Of a stretch of DNA of 64,000 nucleotides, positions 26,933 to 35,667 are shown in pieces. The stretch is from JADJPO01 sp963825645 (GTDB lineage: Bacteria; Actinomycetota; Actinomycetes; Actinomycetales; Kineosporiaceae): NCBI GenBank assembly GCA_963825645.1, contig CAWGTT010000006.1, positions 1 to 64,000 of the forward strand, written 5' to 3'. The position numbers and the translations under genes are program-made. Within the stretch, counting starts at the first letter, position 1, and each line of letters begins with the position of its first letter. The notes under the pieces are model-generated. The model was not told the DNA's origin. It saw only the letters and a list, made by a program, of their open reading frames with translations, and ran no database searches.

Positions 26933-27312
26933 CGTGCTAGCCCTGCCTTTCCGCCGCGGGTGGCCGCGGACACCTGGCCGAGGTGGCCTGAGAGCAGTGT
27001 CTCAGCCGTTCGTCCCTCCCACATTTCACCACCGCACACCCTTTGGCACCCCCTGGAGGAGTAGCGGCGGGACTAGATGCGGCGAATCACCGTATTGCCC
27101 CCGTGTTCGCTCGGGTTCGGCGACGTCGGCCGGCGCCGTCCGGCGGTCGCACTCGGCCCTCATGGCCAACTGCCTCCACTTCGCACCACGTATCTGACCT
27201 GCGATTTTGCCGATTCACTCGCGGGTTGGGCGCGGCGTGTCGATTGACCGTGGAGGGAAGTGGAGTACAGTGGGGCAACCGGGTGGAGCGGGGTGAGGAG
27301 GCGGGGACGACG
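26933..27312 (+). promoter_or_regulatory. moxR/mraZ divergent region with dcw promoter and MraZ boxes
   Basis: 380 nt with no gene. On the right side lies a promoter: TTGACC at 27244-27249, a 16-nt spacer, TACAGT at 27266-27271. Interleaved with it are TGGAG at 27251, TGGAG at 27261 and TGGGG at 27271, spaced exactly 10 nt, with a further TGGAG at 27284. This is the TGGRN-N5 direct-repeat layout of MraZ boxes, so MraZ is expected to autoregulate the dcw cluster by covering its own promoter. The left part (26933-27200) should hold the moxR promoter; I see no clear element there. Confidence 0.85.
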
Positions 27313-27744
27313 ATGTTCCTCGGTACTCACACCCCCCGCCTGGACGACAAGGGCCGGCTGATCCTTCCGGCGAAGTTCCGCGAGCAGCTGGAGGACGGCG
27401 TGGTGGTGACCCGCGGGCAGGAACGGTGCCTCTATGTCTTCCCGGTCGCCGAGTTCCAGCGCATCGCCGGTCAGTTCCGGCAGGCCCCCGTGACGAGCAA
27501 GCAGGCCCGCGACTACCTGCGGGTCTTCCTCTCGGGAGCCAGCGATGAAGCCATGGACCGCCAGGGCCGGATCACCGTGCCGGCCACCTTGCGCGACTAC
27601 GCGGGGCTGAACCGCGACTGTGCGGTCATCGGTGCCGGCGACCGGATCGAGATCTGGGACTCGACGGCCTGGGATGCCTACCTCAGCGAGCAGGAGACGG
27701 CGTTCGCCGACCAGGCCGAGGAGGTGGTGCCGGGCGTCTTCTGA
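27313..27744 (+). CDS. mraZ: transcriptional regulator MraZ
   Basis: First gene of the dcw cluster, 143 residues. It has two AbrB/SpoVT-like halves, each with its DxKGR/DxQGR signature: TPRLDDKGRLILPAKFR near the N-terminus and MDRQGRITVPATLRDYAGL in the second half. MraZ forms a ring and represses its own operon by binding repeated TGGRN boxes, which are present just upstream (27251-27288). The start ATG is at 27313. rsmH follows after 169 nt. Confidence 0.97.
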   Translation: MFLGTHTPRLDDKGRLILPAKFREQLEDGVVVTRGQERCLYVFPVAEFQRIAGQFRQAPVTSKQARDYLRVFLSGASDEAMDRQGRITVPATLRDYAGLNRDCAVIGAGDRIEIWDSTAWDAYLSEQETAFADQAEEVVPGVF

Positions 27745-27913
27745 GCAAGCAGCCGAGTCGCCTCACGCGGCGCAGAGCAGATGGTCGAGCAACACGGCGG
27801 TGAGGTCTCCAGCCGCCCGGGGCGTCCTGACGCACCTTCCCCGGTGTCAGGCCGCCCGGACGGAGCGGATGGAGACCTGACCGCCGCTGTTCATCGGTGA
27901 GGAAAGGGTCGAG

Positions 27914-28927
27914 ATGACGGACGGCACGCCGGCGCCGGCACAGAAGCCGGACCGGCACGTTCCGGTCCTGCTCGAACGGTGCGTCGCGCTGCTCGCTCCG
28001 GCACTGCAGAGGCCCGGCAGTGTCGTGGTCGACGCGACCGTCGGTCTCGGAGGGCATTCCTCCGCGCTGCTGGCCGACTGCCCGCAGGTCACCCTCGTGG
28101 GGATCGACCGCGACCGGCAGGCGCTGGACCTCGCCGCTCGACGGCTCGAGCCGTTCGCCGGACGGATCCACCTGGTGCACTCCGTCTACGACCGCATCCC
28201 GCAGATCCTGCGCGAGCTCGGTTACCGGCGGGTGGACGGCGTCCTGTTCGACCTGGGTGTCTCCTCCCTCCAGCTGGACGACGCCGGGCGAGGCTTCGCC
28301 TACGCCGTCGACGCGCCGCTCGACATGCGGATGGACCGCTCCGGGGGGATGACCGCCGCTGAGGTGCTGAACACCTATCCCATCGCCGAGCTGACCCGTG
28401 TGCTGCGGGACTACGGCGAGGAGCGGTTCGCCCGCCGGGTCGCCGAGGCGATCGCCCGGGAACGCGCGGTCGAGCCGTTCACCACCAGCGCCCGACTGGT
28501 CGAGCTGGTCCGCAACGCGATCCCGGCCGCCACCCGCCGCCAGGGCGGCCATCCCGCCAAACGCACCTTCCAAGGTCTGCGGATCGAGGTGAACGGGGAG
28601 CTGGCGGCACTGGCCAGGGCGGTGCCGGCGGGGGTGGCGGCATTGGCCGTGGGTGGCCGGATCGTCGCCCTGTCCTACCACTCGCTCGAGGACCGGATCG
28701 TCAAGCGGGCCCTGGTGCAGGGAGCGCGCAGCAGCGCTCCCCCCGGCCTGCCGGTCGAGCTGCCCGAGCACGCACCGTGGCTGCGGCTGTTGACCCGTGG
28801 CGCAGAGGTGGCGGATGCCGCCGAGGTGGCCGCCAACCCGCGCGCAGCGTCGGTGCGGCTGCGGGCTGCCGAGCGGCTTCGTGACGAGTACGAGAACGAC
28901 CCGCCGTCGAGGGAGAACGCAGCATGA
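27914..28927 (+). CDS. rsmH: 16S rRNA (cytosine(1402)-N4)-methyltransferase
   Basis: A 337-residue SAM-dependent methyltransferase (MraW/RsmH) that modifies C1402 in the 16S rRNA P-site. Features: HVPVLLER at the start, motif I VVDATVGLGGHSSALL, GIDRDRQAL, the family signature DGVLFDLGVSSLQLDDAGRGFAY, LDMRMDRS, HPAKRTFQGLRIEVN and the C-terminal LSYHSLEDRIVK. It is followed with 4 nt overlap by ftsL. The ATG is preceded by GAGG and GGG elements. Confidence 0.97.
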   Translation: MTDGTPAPAQKPDRHVPVLLERCVALLAPALQRPGSVVVDATVGLGGHSSALLADCPQVTLVGIDRDRQALDLAARRLEPFAGRIHLVHSVYDRIPQILRELGYRRVDGVLFDLGVSSLQLDDAGRGFAYAVDAPLDMRMDRSGGMTAAEVLNTYPIAELTRVLRDYGEERFARRVAEAIARERAVEPFTTSARLVELVRNAIPAATRRQGGHPAKRTFQGLRIEVNGELAALARAVPAGVAALAVGGRIVALSYHSLEDRIVKRALVQGARSSAPPGLPVELPEHAPWLRLLTRGAEVADAAEVAANPRAASVRLRAAERLRDEYENDPPSRENAA

Positions 28928-29520
28928 GCAGCGCCACCGCCGTCCGCAGCACCCGGGCTCGCGCTGCGACGGCGCCGGTCCCCACCGTTCGCGCACGGCT
29001 GCGCCTGGTCGGTGCTCCGCAGCGGCTACGCACCCGGGCCGGGCTGGTCACCGCCAGCTTCCTGGTGCTGGCGGTCGGAATGGTGGTGTTGCTGGTGCTC
29101 GCGGTGAGCGTGCAGCGCGGGGCCTACCAGATGCGTCAGCTGCGCGCCGAGACCGCCGAGCTGGTCGAGCAACGTCAGGCGCTCGCCGAGGAGATCGCCG
29201 CGCTGCAGGCTCCCCAGGCGCTTTCCGCCCAGGCGCGCGGCATCGGCATGGTGCCGGCGCCGAACCTGGCTGTCATCCGCCGCAGCGACGGTGTGGTGCT
29301 CGGGGAGGCGACCCCAGCCCGGCGCCCGCCCGCGCCGAGGGCACCGGTGCGGCCGTCCGCCACGTCCACGACGAAGCCCAGCGCCAAGCCCAGCACCCCG
29401 CCCACGCCCGATGCTGCCACGCCCGCTGCGGCCAAGCCCGACGCTGCCAAGCCCGCTGCGGCCAAGCCCGCTGCGGCCAAGCCCGACGCTGCCAAGCCCG
29501 CGTCGTCCCCGGCAGGCTGA
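28924..29520 (+). CDS. ftsL: FtsL-like cell division protein
   Basis: A 198-residue bitopic membrane protein: a basic cytoplasmic N-terminus of about 40 residues, one membrane helix (LVTASFLVLAVGMVVLLVLAVSVQRG), then a leucine-zipper-like coiled coil (YQMRQLRAETAELVEQRQALAEEIAALQ) and the short GIGMVPAP segment that marks FtsL/septum-initiator proteins. Position between rsmH and ftsI fits FtsL, which bridges FtsQ and FtsI/FtsW. The C-terminus is an unusual periplasmic tail of Ala-Lys-Pro repeats (from about residue 155), longer than the family norm. Confidence 0.9.
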   Translation: MSSATAVRSTRARAATAPVPTVRARLRLVGAPQRLRTRAGLVTASFLVLAVGMVVLLVLAVSVQRGAYQMRQLRAETAELVEQRQALAEEIAALQAPQALSAQARGIGMVPAPNLAVIRRSDGVVLGEATPARRPPAPRAPVRPSATSTTKPSAKPSTPPTPDAATPAAAKPDAAKPAAAKPAAAKPDAAKPASSPAG

Positions 29521-29530
29521 GGGACGAGGG

Positions 29531-31501
29531 ATGCCCAGGACCTCCATGCCTGCGCGCTCGACCACCGGCACGAGCCGAACGAGCCCAGCGCGCCGGGCCA
29601 CCGGCATGAGCGGAACGAGCCGGAACGGTCCGGGCACCACCCGGTCCGGCGAGCCGCCTCGCCGGTCGCCCCGCCCGGCGCCGCGCCAGGGCGCCGCGAT
29701 CCCCCCTCGACCACCCAGGCCGCCCAAGCCGGCCCGCCCGACCCGGCCACCGCGTCCGCCGGCCGACCCGAACCGGAGGATGCGGGTCGGACTGGTGCTG
29801 ATGCTGTTCGTGCTGAGCATGTTCGCCGGCCGGCTGGTCCAGCTACAGGGCCTGGACGCCTCGGCGCTGGCCACCGCCGCGCTGGACCAACGCCAGGTCA
29901 AGGTGGAGCTGCTGGCCAAGCGAGGCGACATCACCGACTCCTCCGGAGCGGTGCTGGCAACAACCGTCGACCGGCGTGACGTGTTCGTCGACCAAACACT
30001 CGTCGGCGGCTACCAGCGTCGCACCGACGGGCGGCTCGTCGACGCCGGGCTCACCGGAGCCGCCGAGGACCTCGCCCCGCTGCTCGGCACGAGTGTTGAG
30101 GCCACCACGGCCAAGCTCACCGGCACCGGTCGCGGCGCCGTCCTCGCCCGCAACGTCACCCCGGACACCGCCCGCAAGGTGATGCGCCTCGCGGTCCCCG
30201 GCGTCGATACCCGGCAGGCGAGCCGGCGGATCTACCCGGCCGGCAGCATCGCCGCCAACGTGCTCGGCTTCGTATCGACGGTGGAGGACAAGGCCTACGG
30301 GGGAGTCGAGGGAGGGTTCGACAACCTGCTGGCCGGAACTCCGGGCTCAATCACCTACGAGCGGGGCAAGGACGGCACCCGGATCCCCACCGGTGTGAAC
30401 CACGAGGTGGAGCCCCGCGACGGCGGGAGCGTCCGGCTGACGATCGACCGTGACCTGCAGTGGAAGGCGCAGCAGCTGATCGCCGACCAGGTCCGGGCGA
30501 CGCAGGCGGAGTCCGGCTCGATCGTCGTCCTCGAGCCGCGTACCGGCGAGCTGCTGGCCCTGGCCACGGCGCCCACCTTCGACCCGAACGACCCGGGGGC
30601 GGCCGACGCCGCCGACCGCGGCGACCGCGCCCTGCTTGACGTCTTCGAGCCCGGGTCGACGTCGAAGGTGATCACCTTGTCCGCGGTGCTCGAGGAGGGG
30701 CTGGCCGATCCGTTGAGCCGGGTGACCGTGCCGAACCGGCTCAAGCGCTCGGACCGGAGCTTCCGCGACGCCGAGGAGCACGGAGTCGAGAAGCTGACGG
30801 CGGCCGGCGTCCTGGCCAAGTCGAGCAACATCGGCACCATCCTGCTCGGCGAGAAGGTGCCGCCGCAGACGATGGAGGGCTACCTGCGCAAGTTCGGCCT
30901 CGGTTCCCAGAGCGGGATCGGTCTGCCGGAGTCCCCGGGTCTGCTGGCCCCGGCCGCGTCGTGGAGCGGCTCGCAGCGTTACACGGTGCTGTTCGGCCAG
31001 GGGGTGTCGCTCAACACGCTCCAGTCTGCCCAGGTCTTCGCCACCATCGCCAACAACGGCCTCCGGGTGCCGCCACGGGTGGTGGCCGGCTATACCGAGC
31101 CCGACGGGACCTACCACGCCAAGGAGTCCGGGGCTCCGGTGCGGGTGCTCAGCGACACGACCGCCCGCAGCGTCCGCGAGATGATGGAGGGCGTCGTCGT
31201 GGAGGGCGGCACTGCGGTCAAGGCGGCGGTCCCCGGCTACCGGGTGGCCGGTAAGACCGGAACCGCCGAGCGCGCCGTCGGGGGCGGGTACCGCGGGTAC
31301 ACGGCCAGTTTCATCGGTATGGCGCCGGCCGAGGATCCCGCACTCGTGGTCGCCGTCGTGCTCCAGAGTCCGGTCCGCGGGCACTACGGAGGTGAGGTTG
31401 CCGCCCCTGTGTTCCGCGACCTGATGACGTATGCGCTCGCCCACCGCGCGGTGCCGCCGAGCACCACGAGTGCCCCGTCGATCCCGAGCACCTGGTCCTG
31501 A
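29531..31501 (+). CDS. ftsI: peptidoglycan transpeptidase FtsI (PBP3, class B)
   Basis: Septal class B penicillin-binding protein, 656 residues. An Arg/Pro/Ser/Thr-rich cytoplasmic tail of about 85 residues precedes the membrane helix (VGLVLMLFVLSMFAGRLVQL). A PBP dimerisation domain and the transpeptidase domain follow, with S376-T-S-K379, SSN and K575-T-G in order. It works with FtsW to make septal peptidoglycan. The ATG at 29531 follows GAGGG and lies 10 nt after ftsL. The basic, proline-rich tail is longer than in E. coli but such tails occur in other actinobacteria. Confidence 0.96.
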   Translation: MPRTSMPARSTTGTSRTSPARRATGMSGTSRNGPGTTRSGEPPRRSPRPAPRQGAAIPPRPPRPPKPARPTRPPRPPADPNRRMRVGLVLMLFVLSMFAGRLVQLQGLDASALATAALDQRQVKVELLAKRGDITDSSGAVLATTVDRRDVFVDQTLVGGYQRRTDGRLVDAGLTGAAEDLAPLLGTSVEATTAKLTGTGRGAVLARNVTPDTARKVMRLAVPGVDTRQASRRIYPAGSIAANVLGFVSTVEDKAYGGVEGGFDNLLAGTPGSITYERGKDGTRIPTGVNHEVEPRDGGSVRLTIDRDLQWKAQQLIADQVRATQAESGSIVVLEPRTGELLALATAPTFDPNDPGAADAADRGDRALLDVFEPGSTSKVITLSAVLEEGLADPLSRVTVPNRLKRSDRSFRDAEEHGVEKLTAAGVLAKSSNIGTILLGEKVPPQTMEGYLRKFGLGSQSGIGLPESPGLLAPAASWSGSQRYTVLFGQGVSLNTLQSAQVFATIANNGLRVPPRVVAGYTEPDGTYHAKESGAPVRVLSDTTARSVREMMEGVVVEGGTAVKAAVPGYRVAGKTGTAERAVGGGYRGYTASFIGMAPAEDPALVVAVVLQSPVRGHYGGEVAAPVFRDLMTYALAHRAVPPSTTSAPSIPSTWS

Positions 31502-31517
31502 CAGGTAGCCTCGCGAC

Positions 31518-33119
31518 GTGCCGATCCCCGGTGGGCCACGACCTACCCACATCCCCGCGCGCTCCCTGCGCGAGGTGGCCGACCAGGCCGGGGCCGAGCT
31601 GGTCAGCGCCGGTGAGCCGCGTGCACTGGACGCGCCGGTCAGCGGCGTGACACTCAGCTCCGGCACGGTTCACCCGGGCGACCTGTACGCCGCGCTGCCC
31701 GGACAGCGCGTTCACGGTGGCGACTTCGCCGTGTCGGCCGCGGCCGCCGGAGCGGTCGCCGTGTTCACCGACCCGGACGGCGCGCGCCGGGCCGGCGGCT
31801 GCGGCCTGCCGATCCTGACCGTGCCCGCACCGCGTGAGCGGCTGGGACCGTTGGCCGCCTGGTTGTACGGCCGGCCGGCCGAGCGGCTGCTCACCCTTGC
31901 CGTGACCGGCACCAATGGCAAGACCACGACCAGCTACCTGCTCGACTCGGCGTTGCGGCGAGCCGGTCGGCGCACCGGGCTGGTCGGCACCGTGGTCCTG
32001 CGGGTGGCCGACGAGCTGATACCGGCCACCGGCACCACCCCGGAGGCGACGGACCTGCACGCATTGCTGGCGGTGATGGTCGAGCGCGGTGTCGAGGTGT
32101 GCTCGATGGAGATCTCGAGCCATGCCATCGACCAGCATCGGGTGGACGGCATGACCGTCGACGTCGCGGGGTTCACCAACCTGTCCCAGGACCACCTGGA
32201 CTACCACCGCACGATGCAGGACTACTTCTCCGCCAAGGCGCACCTGTTCAGCCCGCAGCACTGCCACCGTGCGGTGATCTGTGTGGACGACACGTGGGGG
32301 CGGGCGCTGGCCGAACGCTGCGAGGTTCCACTGACCACGGTCGCCACCCGGACGGTGTCCGGCGGCTTGGGGCCGGCGCCGCACTGGCAGGTGGAGTGGA
32401 CCGGCCACGCCGCCGGCACCGGCGTCGCCCGGATCCGGACTCCGGACGGCGCCCGGGTCGAGGTGGCACTGCCGCTGCCCGGCGATTTCAACGTGGCCAA
32501 CGCGGTCCTCGCCCTGGCGATGCTCGTCGAGGCGGGTCTGGGACTCGACGAGGCGGTGAGCGCGCTGGCCTTGGCCGAGGCGGTGCCGGGGCGGATGGAG
32601 CGGGTCGGGCCGTTCGGGCAGCCCGGGGAGCCGCTCGCCGTGGTCGACTACGCGCACACCCCGGCCGCGGTGTCGGCCGCGTTGACATCGTTGCGCGAGA
32701 ACGCCAAACCGCTGGTCGTGGTCATCGGAGCCGGCGGTGACCGGGACCGGGAGAAGCGTCCGATGATGGGCGCTGCGGCCGCGGAGGTCGCCGACCTCGT
32801 GGTGGTCACCGACGACAACCCGCGCTCGGAGGAGCCGGTAGGGATCAGGGCCGCGGTGCTGGCCGGTGCCCGGCGGGGCGCCCTGAGCTCGGGCGCCGAG
32901 GTGAGCGAGGTTCCGGACCGGCGTTCGGCGATCGCCGCGGCGGTGCGCCGGGCCTGGACGGCGGAGGGCACGGGTGTGGTGCTGGTGGCGGGCAAGGGGC
33001 ACGAGCAGGGCCAGGAGACGATCGTGGACGGTGTGGTCACGGTGCTCCCGTTCGACGACCGCCGGGTGCTGGCCGAGGCCCTGGCGGCAGCCGGGTCCGG
33101 AGCCGGGAGCCGGGAGTGA
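31518..33119 (+). CDS. murE: UDP-MurNAc-tripeptide synthetase MurE (DAP-adding)
   Basis: ATP-dependent ligase adding the third residue of the stem peptide, 533 residues. It has the ATP-binding loop GTNGKTTTSYLL, substrate lysine region SAKAHLF, and DNPRSE, the motif that selects meso-diaminopimelate rather than lysine; the cell wall is therefore predicted to be DAP-type. A late VAGKGHEQGQ motif is also standard. It starts 17 nt after ftsI and overlaps murF by 4 nt. Confidence 0.97.
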   Translation: MPIPGGPRPTHIPARSLREVADQAGAELVSAGEPRALDAPVSGVTLSSGTVHPGDLYAALPGQRVHGGDFAVSAAAAGAVAVFTDPDGARRAGGCGLPILTVPAPRERLGPLAAWLYGRPAERLLTLAVTGTNGKTTTSYLLDSALRRAGRRTGLVGTVVLRVADELIPATGTTPEATDLHALLAVMVERGVEVCSMEISSHAIDQHRVDGMTVDVAGFTNLSQDHLDYHRTMQDYFSAKAHLFSPQHCHRAVICVDDTWGRALAERCEVPLTTVATRTVSGGLGPAPHWQVEWTGHAAGTGVARIRTPDGARVEVALPLPGDFNVANAVLALAMLVEAGLGLDEAVSALALAEAVPGRMERVGPFGQPGEPLAVVDYAHTPAAVSAALTSLRENAKPLVVVIGAGGDRDREKRPMMGAAAAEVADLVVVTDDNPRSEEPVGIRAAVLAGARRGALSSGAEVSEVPDRRSAIAAAVRRAWTAEGTGVVLVAGKGHEQGQETIVDGVVTVLPFDDRRVLAEALAAAGSGAGSRE

Positions 33120-34588
33120 TCCAGCTGACCCTGGCCGAGGTGGCCGCCGCGGTCGGCGGCCGGCTGGTCGGCGGGGCCGAGCCCGACGCCCTGGTCGGTG
33201 GGCCGGTGGTGATCGACTCGCGTACGGTGCGCCCCGGCGCGTTGTTCGTGGCGATCGCCGGTCAGCACGTCGACGGGCACGACTTCGCCGCTGCCGCGGT
33301 GGCCACCGGTGCGGTCGCGGTGGTGGGCAGCCGCGACGCCGGCGTCCCCACGCTGCTGGTTGAGGACTCGGTGGCCGCCCTCGGCGCCCTGGCCCGCGCC
33401 GTCCGCGCCCGGCTGGCCGGGTTGACCGCGATCGGGATCACCGGGTCCAGCGGCAAGACCAGTACCAAGGACCTGTTGGCCCACCTGCTTGCCGGCCACG
33501 GTCCGACGGTGGCACCGCCCAACTCGTTCAACAACGAGATCGGGGTGCCGCTGACCGTGCTGCGCTGTGACGCCGGCACGGCGTACCTCATTGCCGAGAT
33601 GGGCGCCCGCCGGCCCGGCAACATCGCGTATCTGTGCGACATCGTCGCCCCTCAGGTCGCGGTGGTGCTCAACGTCGGGTCCGCCCACATCGGCGTGTTC
33701 GGCAGCCGGGCGGCGACCGCCGCCACCAAGGGGGAGCTGGTCGAGGCGCTGGCGCCGGACGGCCTGGCCGTGCTCAACGCCGACGACGAGCTGGTCGCGG
33801 CGATGGCGAGGCGCACCAGGGCCCGCGTGGTCCTGGTCGGCCGGGCGCCGCAGGCCGACGTCCGGGCCGAGGACGTCCAGCTGGACGGCGCCGCGCGGGC
33901 CTCGTTCCTGCTGGTCAGCTCGCTGCCCGGCAAGCAGGGTTCGGTGCGGGTCACCCTGCGGGTGCACGGCGAGCACCAGGTCGGCAACGCCCTGGCCGCC
34001 GCCGCTGTGGGCCTGGCCGTCGGCATGGACCTGTCCACCGTCGCGCAGCGGCTCGGTGGTGCCCGCGCGGCCAGCACCGGGCGGATGCAGGTCGACCAGC
34101 GTGCTGACGGGGTGGTGGTGATCGACGACTCCTACAACGCCAACCCCGACTCGATGGCCGCGGCGTTGCGGGCCCTGGTCCGGGTCGAGACGCCCACCGA
34201 TACCGGCCGGCGGCGCTGGGCGGTGCTCGGCGAGATGCTGGAGCTGGGCGAGGACGCGCCGGAGGCGCATCGGCGGATCGGGGCCCTGGCGGCGGAGCTG
34301 GGAGTGCACCGCGTGGTCGCCGTGGGAGCGGGCGCGAGCGCCTACCGCGTGGCGACCTCGGTCCAGGACGTCGATGAGGCCCTCGCCGTCCTCGACGGTG
34401 CGTTGCGCCCCGGTGACGTGGTGTTGGTCAAAGCGTCCCGGGCCGTCGGGTTGGACCGGTTGGCGCGTGCCCTGCTCGATTCGGACCCGCCGACGCGGCA
34501 GGATGAGGACGAGAGAGCCGAGCGATCCGGCGGGTCCGAGGGGCCGTCCGACGGGCCGTCCGGCGCGCAGGGAGTGGGTGTCGGGTGA
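33116..34588 (+). CDS. murF: UDP-MurNAc-tripeptide-D-Ala-D-Ala ligase MurF
   Basis: Joins D-Ala-D-Ala to the stem peptide, 490 residues. Features: VIDSRTVRPGALFVAI N-terminal domain, ATP loop GITGSSGKTSTKDLL, PNSFNNEIGVPLTVLR, AEMGARRPGNI and DDSYNANPDSM. The last ~35 residues are a charged Glu/Ser/Gly-rich tail beyond the usual end. GTG start overlaps murE (GTGA) and its stop overlaps mraY (GTGA). Confidence 0.97.
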   Translation: MIQLTLAEVAAAVGGRLVGGAEPDALVGGPVVIDSRTVRPGALFVAIAGQHVDGHDFAAAAVATGAVAVVGSRDAGVPTLLVEDSVAALGALARAVRARLAGLTAIGITGSSGKTSTKDLLAHLLAGHGPTVAPPNSFNNEIGVPLTVLRCDAGTAYLIAEMGARRPGNIAYLCDIVAPQVAVVLNVGSAHIGVFGSRAATAATKGELVEALAPDGLAVLNADDELVAAMARRTRARVVLVGRAPQADVRAEDVQLDGAARASFLLVSSLPGKQGSVRVTLRVHGEHQVGNALAAAAVGLAVGMDLSTVAQRLGGARAASTGRMQVDQRADGVVVIDDSYNANPDSMAAALRALVRVETPTDTGRRRWAVLGEMLELGEDAPEAHRRIGALAAELGVHRVVAVGAGASAYRVATSVQDVDEALAVLDGALRPGDVVLVKASRAVGLDRLARALLDSDPPTRQDEDERAERSGGSEGPSDGPSGAQGVGVG

Positions 34589-35667
34589 AGACGGTCGTCA
34601 TTGCGGCCGCGGTCGCCCTCGTGTGCTCGTTGTTCGGCACCCCGCTGTACATCCGGTTCCTGGTCCGTCGCGGGTTCGGGCAGTTCATCCGTGACGACGG
34701 ACCCACGGCGCACCACACCAAACGCGGCACCCCGACGATGGGCGGAGCGGTGATCATCGCCGCGACCTTCCTCGGGTACGGCATCGCCCACCTGGCCACG
34801 ATGTGGCGGCCCACCCTGTCCGCGCTGCTGGTGCTGTTCCTGATGGGCGGGCTCGGCTTCGTGGGCTGGCTGGACGACTACATCAAGATCTCCAAGCAGC
34901 GCAGTCTGGGCCTGCGGCCGGGTCCTAAGCTGCTCGGGCAGTCGCTGGTCGCCGTGGTGTTCGCCGTCGTGGCACTGACCATGCACAACGGTGACCGGCT
35001 CACGCCGGCCTCGACGAAGATCTCCTTTGTGCGGGACACCCCGATCGACCTCGCCTTCGCCGGGTCGGGCGTGGGTCTGGTCCTGTTCATCGGCTGGGCG
35101 CTGATCATGATCGCTGGGACCAGCAACGGGGTGAACCTCACCGACGGTCTGGACGGGCTGGCCAGCGGCGCCACTGTGGCCGTCGCCGGCTCCTACCTGC
35201 TGATCGGCACCTGGCAGTCCAACCAGTCCTGCAGCAGGCTGCCCAGCGCGCTGTGCTACGACGTCCGCGACCCGCTGGACCTGGCCGTCGTCGCGGCCTG
35301 CCTGCTCGGGTCGACGTTCGGGTTCCTGTGGTGGAATGCCTCCCCGGCCAAGATCTTCATGGGCGACACCGGGTCGCTGGCCCTGGGCGGGGCGCTGGCC
35401 GGGCTGGCGATCCTGACCCGCACCGAGCTGCTCCTGGTGATCCTCGGTGGCCTCTTCGTGATCATCCTGCTCTCGGTGGTCATCCAGGTGGGCTGGTTCA
35501 AGATGACCCGCAGGCGGGTGTTCCGGATGGCGCCGCTGCAGCACCACTTCGAGCTGGCCGGGTGGAACGAGGTCACGATCGTCATCCGGTTCTGGATCAT
35601 CGCCGGCCTGTTCTGCGGGCTGGGCCTGGGTGCCTTCTACGCCGAGTGGGTGGTGGGCACCCAGTGA
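34585..35667 (+). CDS. mraY: phospho-N-acetylmuramoyl-pentapeptide transferase MraY
   Basis: Membrane enzyme making lipid I, 360 residues, ten predicted helices. Signature segments: AHHTKRGTPTMGG, GFVGWLDDYIKISKQRSLGL (catalytic DD), NLTDGLDGLASG, FLWWNASPAKIFMGDTGSLALGG and RMAPLQHHFELAGW. The start overlaps murF and the stop overlaps murD by 4 nt, so murF-mraY-murD are translationally coupled. Confidence 0.97.
   Translation: MKTVVIAAAVALVCSLFGTPLYIRFLVRRGFGQFIRDDGPTAHHTKRGTPTMGGAVIIAATFLGYGIAHLATMWRPTLSALLVLFLMGGLGFVGWLDDYIKISKQRSLGLRPGPKLLGQSLVAVVFAVVALTMHNGDRLTPASTKISFVRDTPIDLAFAGSGVGLVLFIGWALIMIAGTSNGVNLTDGLDGLASGATVAVAGSYLLIGTWQSNQSCSRLPSALCYDVRDPLDLAVVAACLLGSTFGFLWWNASPAKIFMGDTGSLALGGALAGLAILTRTELLLVILGGLFVIILLSVVIQVGWFKMTRRRVFRMAPLQHHFELAGWNEVTIVIRFWIIAGLFCGLGLGAFYAEWVVGTQ

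Noticed and set aside
27683..28996. long antisense ORF opposite rsmH
   Set aside because: High-GC DNA gives long open frames on the opposite strand; rsmH has a full conserved protein on the + strand.
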